NCBI GenBank assembly: GCA_014378185.1
Contig: JACMOE010000795.1
Location: forward strand, 1-9,492
Direction: 5' to 3'
Length of the DNA: 9,492 nucleotides
Origin: Gemmatimonadaceae bacterium
GTDB taxonomy: Bacteria; Gemmatimonadota; Gemmatimonadetes; Gemmatimonadales; Gemmatimonadaceae
This document shows, in pieces, positions 1 to 7,507 of the stretch. The notes below the pieces were generated by a model. It saw only the letters and a list, made by a program, of their open reading frames with translations, had not been told where the DNA came from and ran no database searches. Made by a program: the position numbers and the translations under genes. Numbering within the stretch: position 1 is the first letter of the stretch; each line of letters opens with the position of its first letter.

Positions 1-958
1 CATCTCGGTCTTCCTGATCTTCGCCATCCCGAGCGGGATGGTGTGGATGTTCGGCCGGATGATCGGGAACGTGAAGCACGGCTGGGCAATCTGGGCCGCG
101 ATGTTCGTGCTGTTTTTCGGCGGCGTGAGCGTTGCCTACTGGGCCGAGGCGCGCGGCAATCCCATTCATGCGGCGCGTGGCGTTGATGTGGTGGCGAGCG
201 CGACGCAGTCCGGTGGCAACATGGAAGGGAAGGAGGTGCGCTTTGGTATCGCCAACTCCGCCCTGTTCGCCACGGTCACGACTGATGCGTCGTGCGGTGC
301 CGTGAATGCGATGCACGACTCCTTCACGCCGCTGGGCGGGCTGGTACCGATCGTCAACATGCAGCTCGGTGAAGTGGTGTTCGGCGGCGTGGGCGCTGGG
401 CTGTACGGCATGCTCGTCATGGTCATCCTCAGCGTGTTCATCGCGGGGCTCATGGTGGGACGCACGCCGGAGTACCTGGGCAAGAAGATTCAGGCGCGCG
501 AGGTCCAGATGGCCATGCTGTTCGCCCTGCTTTCGTCGCTGGTCAACCTCGTGGTGACGGCCGCGTCCGGAGTGCTTCCCGATGGCCTCAAGGGCCTGAA
601 CAACGTGGGCCCGCACGGCTTCTCCGAAATCCTGTACGCGTTCAGTTCTGCCTTTGCCAACAACGGCAGCGCCTTCGCGGGCCTCACGGGATCCACCACC
701 TACTACAACTCCATGCTCGGCGTGGCCATGCTGTTCGGCCGCTTTGCGCTGGTCGTGCCCGTTCTGGCGCTCGCGGGGTTCATGGCCGACAAGAAAGTCT
801 CTCCCGAAACGGTGGGCACTTTCCCGGTCACGGGCCCGCTGTTCGTCGTGCTGCTCATCGGGGTCATCCTGATCGTCGGCGCACTCACTTTCTTCCCGGC
901 GCTCGCCCTTGGGCCGATCGTCGAGCACCTGCTGATGGGTGGCGGGAGCGTATACTAA
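1..958 (+). CDS. kdpA: KdpA, potassium-transporting ATPase K+-binding subunit (3' part, 5' end outside window)
   Basis: This is the C-terminal 318 residues or so of a protein usually about 560-600 residues long; the frame is already open at base 2, so the start lies upstream. KdpA is the integral-membrane, K+-channel-like subunit of the KdpFABC pump and takes K+ from the periplasm. Two of the four selectivity-filter segments of the family are visible: TTDASCGAVNAMHDSF (about bases 277-324) and NNGSAFAGL (about 658-684). Other family landmarks are NMEGKEVRFG, GEVVFGGVGAGLYGM, GRTPEYLGKKI, GPHGFSEILYA and the C-terminal GALTFFPALALGPIVEHL. Several long hydrophobic helices are present, and no frameshift is seen. 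It ends at TAA 956-958, one base before the kdpB ATG. Identification is by direct recognition of family sequence and is very secure. Confidence 0.98.
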   Translation, partial: ISVFLIFAIPSGMVWMFGRMIGNVKHGWAIWAAMFVLFFGGVSVAYWAEARGNPIHAARGVDVVASATQSGGNMEGKEVRFGIANSALFATVTTDASCGAVNAMHDSFTPLGGLVPIVNMQLGEVVFGGVGAGLYGMLVMVILSVFIAGLMVGRTPEYLGKKIQAREVQMAMLFALLSSLVNLVVTAASGVLPDGLKGLNNVGPHGFSEILYAFSSAFANNGSAFAGLTGSTTYYNSMLGVAMLFGRFALVVPVLALAGFMADKKVSPETVGTFPVTGPLFVVLLIGVILIVGALTFFPALALGPIVEHLLMGGGSVY

Positions 959-959
959 G

Positions 960-3014
960 ATGGCTACACAGAAGCGCCCGTTGTTCGATGGCCCGATCGT
1001 CCGTCGCGCCGTGAGCGATGCGTTCGTCAAGCTTGCGCCTCGGCACATGGTGAAGAACCCGGTGATGTTCGTGGTTCTCATTGGCAGCGTGCTCACGACG
1101 CTCGTGCTGGTGCGCGACCTTGCGGGTGGGCGACCCGACATCGGCTTCACCATTCAGATCGCCCTGTGGCTCTGGTTCACTGTGCTCTTTGCCAATTTCG
1201 CGGAGGCGATGGCAGAGGGACGCGGCAAGGCACAGGCGGATACGCTGCGGAAGTCGCGCACCGAGACGACCGCGAAGCGGCTGCTCGCACCCGGCGATCG
1301 CACGAAGACCGAGGTGGTGGCTGCACCAGACCTCCGTCGCGGCGACCTCGTGCTCTGCCTACCCGGTGACGTCATTCCGAGCGACGGAGAGGTGGTGGAG
1401 GGTGTTGCGTCGGTGGACGAGTCCGCGATCACGGGCGAGTCTGCACCCGTGGTCCGCGAGAGCGGCGGCGACCGGTCTGCCGTGACTGGCGGAACGAAGG
1501 TGTTGTCTGATTTTCTCGTGATCAAGATCAGCGCGAATCCGGGCGAAACCTTCCTGGACCGCATGATCGCGCTCGTCGAGGGCGCCTCACGCCAGAAGAC
1601 CCCGAACGAGATCGCCCTCACGATCCTCTTGTCGGGACTGACGATCATCTTCCTGCTCGCTGTCGTCACGCTCCAGCCGTTCGCCATCTATTCAGGCGCG
1701 CCGGTGGCGATCCCCATCCTCATCGCGCTGCTGGTCTGCCTGATACCCACCACCATCGGCGGGCTGTTGTCGGCAATCGGCATTGCCGGCATGGATCGCA
1801 TGATCCAGCAGAATGTCATTGCAATGAGTGGCCGCGCGGTGGAGGCGGCAGGTGATGTCAACACCCTGCTGCTCGACAAGACGGGCACCATCACGCTTGG
1901 AAATCGTCAGGCGTCGGAATTCATTCCGGTGTCCGGAGTGGAGCTCGATGACCTCGCGGACCGGGCACAGCTTTCCTCGCTGCCGGATGAAACGCCCGAG
2001 GGCCGCAGCATCGTGGTGCTCGCGAAGGAGAAGTTCGGCCTGCGGAGCCGCGAGGCGGTGGGAATGGATTTCGTGCCGTTCAGTGCGACGACGCGCATGA
2101 GTGGCGTGAACGTGCGCGGGACCGAGGTGCGCAAGGGCGCCGCGGACTCCGTTGTGCGCTGGGTGCGCGAGAACGGTGGCACCATCCCCCCCGATCTCGA
2201 GAGCGTGGTCAAGCGCGTGGCGAGCGAGGGCGGCACTCCGCTCGTGGTTGCCGAGTCTCGAGGAGGTAACTCGGCACGGGTGCTCGGCGTGATCTACCTG
2301 AAGGACATCGTGAAGGGCGGCATGCGCGAGCGGTTCGACCGGTTGCGCGCCATGGGCATTCGCACGGTAATGATCACCGGCGACAATCCACTGACGGCCG
2401 CGGCCATTGCGCGTGAGGCAGGCGTCGATGATTTCCTGGCCGAGGCGACGCCGGAGGACAAGATGGCGCTCATCAGGAAGGAGCAGGCCGGCGGCAAGCT
2501 CGTCGCGATGACCGGCGACGGTACCAACGATGCGCCGGCATTGGCGCAGGCCGACGTTGGCGTGGCGATGAATACCGGGACGCACGCGGCAAAGGAGGCG
2601 GGCAACATGATCGACCTCGACTCGAATCCCACGAAGCTCATCGAAGTGGTGGAGATCGGAAAGCAACTGCTCATGACGCGTGGTTTGTTGACCACCTTTT
2701 CCATTGCGAATGACGTCGCCAAGTACTTCGCGATCATCCCCGCGATGTTCGTGGCCACCTATCCCGCCCTTCAGGCGCTCAACGTGATGCGTCTGCATTC
2801 CTCACAGTCGGCGATCCTGGCAAGCGTGATCTTCAACGCGCTCATCATCATCGCGCTGATACCATTGGCGCTGCGCGGCGTGAAGTATCGGCCGGCGCCT
2901 GCCGCCACGATCCTGCGCCGCAACCTGGTCGTGTATGGTCTTGGCGGGCTGATCGTACCATTCGTCGGCATCAAGCTGATCGACGTGCTGCTCGTGTTCG
3001 CCCATCTCGTCTAG
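960..3014 (+). CDS. kdpB: KdpB, potassium-transporting P-type ATPase catalytic subunit
   Basis: KdpB hydrolyses ATP and drives K+ uptake in the inner-membrane Kdp complex. With the ATG at 960 it has 684 residues, close to the E. coli length. All P-type ATPase landmarks are intact: the actuator TGES loop (residues 158-161), the phosphorylation motif DKTGT with Asp306, the nucleotide-domain RKGAADSV, MITGDN, and the hinge GDGTNDAPA (519-527). Ser161 of TGES matches E. coli Ser162, the known inhibitory phosphorylation site, so that control could be conserved. The membrane segments near CLIPTTIGGLLSAIG and the C-terminal helices are complete. An in-frame GTG at 939 would add 7 residues and overlap kdpA. 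The ATG at 960, directly after the kdpA stop with GGAG at 945-948, gives the usual family N-terminus and is preferred. Confidence 0.98.
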   Translation: MATQKRPLFDGPIVRRAVSDAFVKLAPRHMVKNPVMFVVLIGSVLTTLVLVRDLAGGRPDIGFTIQIALWLWFTVLFANFAEAMAEGRGKAQADTLRKSRTETTAKRLLAPGDRTKTEVVAAPDLRRGDLVLCLPGDVIPSDGEVVEGVASVDESAITGESAPVVRESGGDRSAVTGGTKVLSDFLVIKISANPGETFLDRMIALVEGASRQKTPNEIALTILLSGLTIIFLLAVVTLQPFAIYSGAPVAIPILIALLVCLIPTTIGGLLSAIGIAGMDRMIQQNVIAMSGRAVEAAGDVNTLLLDKTGTITLGNRQASEFIPVSGVELDDLADRAQLSSLPDETPEGRSIVVLAKEKFGLRSREAVGMDFVPFSATTRMSGVNVRGTEVRKGAADSVVRWVRENGGTIPPDLESVVKRVASEGGTPLVVAESRGGNSARVLGVIYLKDIVKGGMRERFDRLRAMGIRTVMITGDNPLTAAAIAREAGVDDFLAEATPEDKMALIRKEQAGGKLVAMTGDGTNDAPALAQADVGVAMNTGTHAAKEAGNMIDLDSNPTKLIEVVEIGKQLLMTRGLLTTFSIANDVAKYFAIIPAMFVATYPALQALNVMRLHSSQSAILASVIFNALIIIALIPLALRGVKYRPAPAATILRRNLVVYGLGGLIVPFVGIKLIDVLLVFAHLV

Positions 3015-3024
3015 GATATCATCC

Positions 3025-3624
3025 ATGCTTCAGAGACAGCTTCGTCCCGCCATCGTGATGACCCTGGTGCTGTGCGTCATCACTGGCTTCATATATCCCG
3101 GCATTGTCACGGGCCTGGCACAGACCATCTTTCCGCATCAGGCCGCGGGATCGCTGGTGCAGGTGAACGGCAAGGTGGTGGGCAGCGCCCTCATCGGGCA
3201 GCCTTTCACGCAGCCATACTACTTTCATTCGCGTCCCTCGGCCGCGGGGAGCGGGTATGACGCAACGGCGTCGTCTGGAACGAACAAGGGTCCCACGGAT
3301 CGCAAGCTGGCGGATACACTCATCGCGAGTGCGATAGACAGCGCCGTGAAGACCGACGGTGTCGTGAAGGGAAAGATTCCCGGCGACATGGTCACGTCGT
3401 CCGCGTCCGGGCTCGATCCGCATATTTCGCCGGCAAATGCCGCACTTCAGGTGGCGCGCGTAGCCACGGCCCGCGGCGTAACGGCGGCCGTCGTTCAATC
3501 GCTTGTTACAGCGCACACCGAAGGCCGACAGTTCGGGTTCTTCGGCGAACCACGCGTGAACGTGCTCCTTCTCAATATCGCGCTCGACAGCGCGCTTGCG
3601 CGGTCCAACGCGCCGAAACCCTAG
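3025..3624 (+). CDS. kdpC: KdpC, potassium-transporting ATPase subunit C
   Basis: KdpC is the single-span subunit that associates with KdpA and KdpB and is needed for an active pump. This protein has 199 residues against 190 in E. coli. One N-terminal membrane helix (about residues 9-30) is followed by a periplasmic domain with the family signatures GSALIGQPFTQPYYFHSRPS, SASGLDPHISPANAA and the C-terminal GEPRVNVLLLNIALD. The ATG at 3025 is 10 bases after the kdpB stop, with AGGA at 3013-3016 as ribosome binding site. The gene ends at TAG 3622-3624, 11 bases before the next start. It is intact, and the function follows directly from sequence recognition and operon position. Confidence 0.97.
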   Translation: MLQRQLRPAIVMTLVLCVITGFIYPGIVTGLAQTIFPHQAAGSLVQVNGKVVGSALIGQPFTQPYYFHSRPSAAGSGYDATASSGTNKGPTDRKLADTLIASAIDSAVKTDGVVKGKIPGDMVTSSASGLDPHISPANAALQVARVATARGVTAAVVQSLVTAHTEGRQFGFFGEPRVNVLLLNIALDSALARSNAPKP

Positions 3625-3635
3625 AGGATTGTTCC

Positions 3636-4751
3636 ATGTCCCGCAGCATCACCGCCTTTACTGTCCTGCTCGCGTTGCCGATGATTGTCGCCGCGCAGGG
3701 CGCGCCGGTCGCACCAGCCAAGCCGGATACCACAACGAAGGTCACCGTCGGTGGATTCGTCGATGGCTACTATGCGTTCGACTTCAACCGGCCAGCCAAC
3801 TTCGATCGCGCGTTCACGACCCAGCCGGCACGGCACGATGAGTTCAACATCAACCTCGCGTTCGTCGAGGCAAAGCTTGATGCGCCGCGCATGCGAGGAC
3901 GGCTCGCGATCCAGATGGGTACCTCGGTTCAGGCGAATTACGCTGGTGAGCCGCGCAACGGCGCCATCAGCGGCTCGGAACTCGCCCGCCTCATACAGGA
4001 AGCAGTTGTCGGTACAAAGCTCGCCGACAACCTCTGGATCGACGGCGGCGTCTTTCTCTCCCACCTCGGCATGGAGGGATTCGTCTCGCGCGACAACCCC
4101 ATGTACACGCGGTCGTTTGTCGCGGACTACTCGCCGTATTACGAAAGCGGCGTAAAGGCCACGTGGCAGGCCACGCCCACGGTGAGTGCGCTCCTGACAG
4201 TGGTGAACGGCTGGCAGAACATCTCCGAGACGAACTCCGGCAAGTCCGTGGGAGCGCGGATCGACTATTCGCCCTCCGGCTCCACGACCTTCAGCTACTT
4301 CAACTACATCGGTGATGAAGCGCCCGACTCCGCTGCGCACCGTCAGCTCCGCTCCTACAATGGCGTTGGCCTCAAGAGCTCGCTGTCGTCGCAGTGGATC
4401 GTGATGGCGGAAGCCGATTACGGCACGCAGGGTCACGCCAGCGGATCCGGCACGTCCACCTGGTACGGCGGGATGTTCACCGGGCGCTTTCAGGCCACGC
4501 CCACCACGGCCCTCGTGGGCCGAGTGGAGCGGTTCGCGGATCGCGATCAGGCCGTCCTGGTCACCGGCGTCGCGGATGGGCTGCGCGCCAACGGAGTTTC
4601 CTTCGGCGTGGATGTGACGCCGCAGCCGCGCGTGCTGTGGCGCACGGAGCTGCGCGGCTTCCAGGGTGAGAAGGCTGTGTTTCCAAAGCGAGACAGTGGC
4701 CCATCGAAGAGCGACGCGTTCGTCGTCACGTCGTTGGGGCTGACGTTCTAG
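3636..4751 (+). CDS. Outer-membrane beta-barrel porin (BBP2/OmpL-like) in the kdp operon
   Basis: This 371-residue protein has a cleavable signal peptide (MSRSITAFTVLLALPMIVAA, probable cut near residues 20-22). The mature part is rich in alternating polar/hydrophobic strands such as VTVGGFVDGYYAFDFN, RLAIQMGTSVQANY and SALLTVVNGWQN. It ends in a terminal Phe (VTSLGLTF), the usual signal for outer-membrane barrel insertion. The overall pattern resembles the putative beta-barrel porin-2 (OmpL-like) family, and I recall such genes next to kdp genes in several Gram-negative phyla. GAGGA at 3624-3628 is the likely ribosome binding site, and the stop at 4749-4751 abuts the kdpD ATG with no gap. 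From context I infer a route for K+ or small solutes across the outer membrane under K+ limitation; substrate selectivity cannot be read from the sequence. Confidence 0.85.
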   Translation: MSRSITAFTVLLALPMIVAAQGAPVAPAKPDTTTKVTVGGFVDGYYAFDFNRPANFDRAFTTQPARHDEFNINLAFVEAKLDAPRMRGRLAIQMGTSVQANYAGEPRNGAISGSELARLIQEAVVGTKLADNLWIDGGVFLSHLGMEGFVSRDNPMYTRSFVADYSPYYESGVKATWQATPTVSALLTVVNGWQNISETNSGKSVGARIDYSPSGSTTFSYFNYIGDEAPDSAAHRQLRSYNGVGLKSSLSSQWIVMAEADYGTQGHASGSGTSTWYGGMFTGRFQATPTTALVGRVERFADRDQAVLVTGVADGLRANGVSFGVDVTPQPRVLWRTELRGFQGEKAVFPKRDSGPSKSDAFVVTSLGLTF

Positions 4752-5930
4752 ATGACGACCGCCGGCGGCGGGGCTGGTGCTCCTGACTTTCTCGCGCTCG
4801 TCAAGCGCCGGGATCGCGGGAAGCTCAAGCTGTACATCGGCTCCGCTGCCGGCGTGGGCAAGACGTACCGCATGATCAACGAAGCGCACGACCTGCGCCG
4901 TCGCGATACCGACGTCGTCATCGGCTTCGTGGAAACGCACAAGCGAGTCGACACCGACGCGCAGCTGCGCGACATGGAAGTCATTCCGCGCCAACGCATC
5001 GAGTACCGCGGCGTGACGCTCGAGGAGATGGACGTCGATGCCGTCATCGCCCGACACCCGCAGGTAGTGGTGGTGGACGAGCTTGCGCACAGCAACGTGC
5101 CGGGCGCGCGACACCGCAAGCGGTGGGAGGACGTGATGCAGCTGCTCGATGAAGGCATCAACGTCATCTCTGCCGTGAACGTCCAGCACGTCGAATCCCT
5201 CAACGACGTGGTCGCCTCCATACTTGGCGTCACCGTCCGCGAGACGGTGCCGGACTGGGTGGTGGCGTCGGCCGATCAAGTGGTGAACCTCGATATCTCG
5301 TCGGAAGACCTGCGCCAGCGCCTGCGCGAGGGCAAGATCTACACGCCCGACAAGGTCGAAGCAGCGCTCAGGAATTTCTTCACGGACGAGAATCTCACCA
5401 CCCTCCGTGAGCTCGCGTTGCGCGAGGTGGCGGGCGCGGTCGATCGGTCGCGAGAGGAGATCGTCCGGCGCGAGACAGGCGAGGTGCCCTCCGCAGCGCC
5501 GCGTACGGTGGAGCGTGTGCTCGTGGCCATGTCCAGCAATCCGCCGTATACCGCTGCGCTGCTCCGAAAGGCGAGCCGCATCGCCGGCCGTCTCAACTCG
5601 GATTGGTACTGCGTATACGTCCAGACGAGCGATGAGCGTGCCGACCGAATTGACAGTACGGTTCAGCGCACCCTCGTGGAGAACATCCAGCTCGCGCAGA
5701 CCATGGGCGCCGAGGTGGTGAAGCTGGAAGGCGAGGACGTGGCGGTGGCGCTGTGCCGGTTCGCGGTGAAGAAGGGTGTGACGCTGCTGATCGTTGGGCA
5801 GAGCAAGCGCTCACGCCTCCATCACCTGCGGAAGGGCTCCGTGGTGGAGCGACTGGTGAACAACGATGAGGGGCTGGATGTGCTCGTGGTGTCGTTCGAT
5901 CCCGCGACGCCGGCTGGAGAGCGGTCGTGA
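4752..5930 (+). CDS. kdpD: Truncated KdpD: sensor ATPase domain plus universal stress domain, no kinase core
   Basis: This 392-residue protein matches only the cytosolic N-terminal half of KdpD (E. coli about 894 residues). The KdpD sensor domain covers residues 22-232, with Walker A GSAAGVGKT (30-38), the VETHKR motif (60-65) and Walker B VVVVDELAHSN (105-115), followed by the signature region ISAVNVQHVESLND. A universal-stress-type domain follows (about 254-383), with the nucleotide-loop-like stretch VGQSKRSRLHHLRKGS. The protein then stops: the four membrane helices, GAF, His-acceptor and ATPase domains of full KdpD are absent. The ending looks natural, because its TGA overlaps the next gene's GTG by 4 bp. 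N-terminal-only KdpD proteins are known in some cyanobacteria and Deinococcus. The likely role is cytosolic K+/nucleotide sensing passed to a partner, probably the next protein. Whether the stress domain binds c-di-AMP, as in Staphylococcus, cannot be judged. Confidence 0.93.
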   Translation: MTTAGGGAGAPDFLALVKRRDRGKLKLYIGSAAGVGKTYRMINEAHDLRRRDTDVVIGFVETHKRVDTDAQLRDMEVIPRQRIEYRGVTLEEMDVDAVIARHPQVVVVDELAHSNVPGARHRKRWEDVMQLLDEGINVISAVNVQHVESLNDVVASILGVTVRETVPDWVVASADQVVNLDISSEDLRQRLREGKIYTPDKVEAALRNFFTDENLTTLRELALREVAGAVDRSREEIVRRETGEVPSAAPRTVERVLVAMSSNPPYTAALLRKASRIAGRLNSDWYCVYVQTSDERADRIDSTVQRTLVENIQLAQTMGAEVVKLEGEDVAVALCRFAVKKGVTLLIVGQSKRSRLHHLRKGSVVERLVNNDEGLDVLVVSFDPATPAGERS

Positions 5931-6868
5931 AGATCAGCCATCGGTTGTATCTCACCATCCTGCCGGCCGGCCTTGCTGTGCTGCTCCTTGCGGGACTCGT
6001 CTATTGGGGGCAGTACGCGCGCACTGCGCCTGAATTTGTCCTCGTGCTTGGTGGCATTGCCGTGGCAGTCTCCCTTGGCATGACCTGGTCCAACGCGCGC
6101 TATGTCGCACGGCGCCTCGAGCGGCTCGCTGGCGGCTCGGTACAGGCTGTTGGCCCCTCGGACGAGATAGACGAGATCGAGCGCGTCGTGGACCGCCTGT
6201 CGAGCGCCGTCGAGTTGGCGGAGGGAAAGAGCGCTGACCGGGAGAAGCATTTCGAGCAACGTGCCCGTGATTACGCGCGGCTCCTCGCGTCCATCGCGGA
6301 CGCATCCGCCAAGCGATTGGAGGATGTGCGCCTGCCGCTGCACATCCTGCTCGAAAACCACTTCGGCGACCTGAACGAGAATCAGGAAGAGATGCTCGGT
6401 GCCGCTCGCACCGCTGCCGAGGCGGTGGACGCCGACATGCTGAGCTTGCGAGAGATTGCCGCACTCGATCTTGGCGAGCGCTCCTTGCGGGACGATCGCA
6501 TGAAGCCGTCGGAGATGATAGATGCCGTGAGGCCGCTCCTGTTGGCGGCGGCCAGCAGCGCTGGAGTGGCGCTGGAGTTCGACGTCACGCCCCTGCTTCC
6601 GGCCATCACGGGAGATCGTGCGCTCCTTCAGGATGCACTCGTGACCGTGCTGCGCGAGTCGGTCCTGAGTGCCAGGCTCGATGCGCGCCTGCGCCTGGGC
6701 GTCGACAGGGAAGGGTCGCTCATTTCCTTCCTCCTCAGTGGCGGTGGTGTTCCGGTGATCACCGTGCGTCTGGCCGCAGCCGTTCGTGTTGTGCAGGCCC
6801 ATGCAGGATCCGTTATACGAAGTGCGGAGGATCTCCGCATCCAGCTTCCAGCCACAGGTGGCCGTTGA
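5927..6868 (+). CDS. Two-TM HAMP/histidine-kinase-like membrane protein, apparently catalytically degenerate
   Basis: This 313-residue protein starts at GTG 5927 inside the kdpD stop, so translation is probably coupled. Two membrane helices (about 7-28 and 35-55) are joined by a very short outer loop. A HAMP-like, charged helical stretch (57-110) follows, then a histidine-kinase-shaped core. The usual SHELRTPL motif aligns with LEDVRLPL (131-138), which puts Glu132 where the phospho-acceptor His should be. The N-box aligns with GDRALLQDALVTVLRES (229-245), with Thr240 and Glu244 replacing both Asn residues. No DxGxG box is visible, although a remnant of the late ATPase fold (VRVVQAHAGSVIRS...LRIQLPA) survives. 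I infer a pseudo-kinase that fills the place of KdpD's missing membrane/output half and may bind KdpD. The alternative is a diverged but active kinase, which the lost residues make unlikely. Confidence 0.8.
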   Translation: MKISHRLYLTILPAGLAVLLLAGLVYWGQYARTAPEFVLVLGGIAVAVSLGMTWSNARYVARRLERLAGGSVQAVGPSDEIDEIERVVDRLSSAVELAEGKSADREKHFEQRARDYARLLASIADASAKRLEDVRLPLHILLENHFGDLNENQEEMLGAARTAAEAVDADMLSLREIAALDLGERSLRDDRMKPSEMIDAVRPLLLAAASSAGVALEFDVTPLLPAITGDRALLQDALVTVLRESVLSARLDARLRLGVDREGSLISFLLSGGGVPVITVRLAAAVRVVQAHAGSVIRSAEDLRIQLPATGGR

Positions 6869-7428
6869 TGTCCATTCACACAAGTGCGACACGTTCAGCA
6901 CGCAGCGCTCGTGTCACCATCGTCACGCTCTGCGTGCTACCCATCCTGCTCGCATGCTCGGGCGACGGGAGGCACCAGCGCGCTGCCATCGATTCCTCTC
7001 ATGCGGGGCTGCTGACTGGCACCTGGGACATCACGCTGCAGCTGGAGCGGCCGATGTCACTTCGCACCACAGCGGCGGAATTACCGCATCATGTCACGGG
7101 GAGCGTCGCGCTTCTGGAGGATCGGCAGGCCGAACGCTCCTTCGCGGCAATGAAGGATCCCACGCACATCGGCGTGTATGATATCGCGCTGGATTCGCTG
7201 GAGCTGCCCCCGTGGGATGCCGGCGTCGTGCCCGGCCTGGCGGCTCGTGTCGTGCCGGGCGAGTCTGGGAGGGACTCCATCTATATCGTGGTGAACCCCG
7301 AGACGCCCGGTCACATGCTGCGATTGTCGGGCGTGCTCGCCGCCGACGGTGCGAAGGGGGTCTGGGTGGCCGAATCGCCGCTGGGCGGTGGAGGCACCTT
7401 CACGTTGCGACATCATAAGGTGGAGTGA
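6868..7428 (+). CDS. Small lipoprotein of unknown function, last gene of the kdp string
   Basis: This 186-residue protein starts at ATG 6868, overlapping the previous stop by one base (TGATG). A TTG three bases earlier is an alternative start. The N-terminus is a lipoprotein signal: a basic region (RSARSAR), a hydrophobic stretch (VTIVTLCVLPI) and the lipobox LLAC with Cys30 as the predicted lipidated residue, followed by SGDG. The mature part appears rich in beta strands (GTWDITLQLERP, HVTGSVALLE, IGVYDIALDSLEL, DSIYIVVNPE, MLRLSGVLAA, GVWVAESPLGGGGTFTLRHH), suggesting a small barrel or lipocalin-like sandwich. I do not recognise a family. The tight coupling to the kinase-like gene suggests that it works with the K+ uptake or sensing module at the membrane or in the periplasm, but this is inference from position only. 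Confidence 0.82.
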   Translation: MSIHTSATRSARSARVTIVTLCVLPILLACSGDGRHQRAAIDSSHAGLLTGTWDITLQLERPMSLRTTAAELPHHVTGSVALLEDRQAERSFAAMKDPTHIGVYDIALDSLELPPWDAGVVPGLAARVVPGESGRDSIYIVVNPETPGHMLRLSGVLAADGAKGVWVAESPLGGGGTFTLRHHKVE

Positions 7429-7448
7429 CGGGCTCGCATTCCATTGTC

Positions 7449-7477
7449 TTGTCGCGGTTCGCGTCGCTGATTATCTA
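7449..7477 (+). promoter_or_regulatory. Weak candidate promoter for the glycoside-hydrolase-like gene
   Basis: The 79-bp gap between the lipoprotein and the next gene is the only sizeable same-strand gap in the window. It contains TTGTCG (7449-7454) and TATCTA (7472-7477) separated by 17 bases, which loosely fits sigma-70 -35/-10 spacing. The hexamer matches are only 4/6 and 3/6, and the last conserved T of the -10 is missing. Chance occurrence is quite possible. Confidence 0.2.
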
Positions 7478-7507
7478 GTCAGTCCATCCCAGCCGCGGAG
7501 TGCCCAT

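Noticed and set aside
939..959. GTG at 939 as the kdpB start
   Set aside because: It would overlap kdpA and add seven residues not typical of KdpB. The ATG at 960 follows the kdpA stop directly and gives the usual length.
1692..2798. A 368-codon minus-strand open frame opposite kdpB
   Set aside because: Antisense to fully conserved KdpB sequence; the translation has no recognisable motif.
3621..5279. A 552-codon minus-strand open frame opposite the porin and kdpD
   Set aside because: It runs antisense through two recognisable genes, its translation is His/Arg/Asp-rich without any domain or signal, and such long antisense frames are common in GC-rich DNA.
5822..6901. A 359-codon minus-strand open frame opposite the kinase-like gene
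   Set aside because: The plus-strand frame has TM helices, a HAMP-like linker, a kinase-shaped core and coupled start and stop codons; the antisense product shows none of this.
7349..7507. Extending the hydrolase-like gene upstream to 7349
   Set aside because: The extension overlaps the lipoprotein gene out of frame, gives a Trp/Arg-rich N-terminus and would bury the hydrophobic segment. The TTG at 7508 has a well-spaced GGAG.
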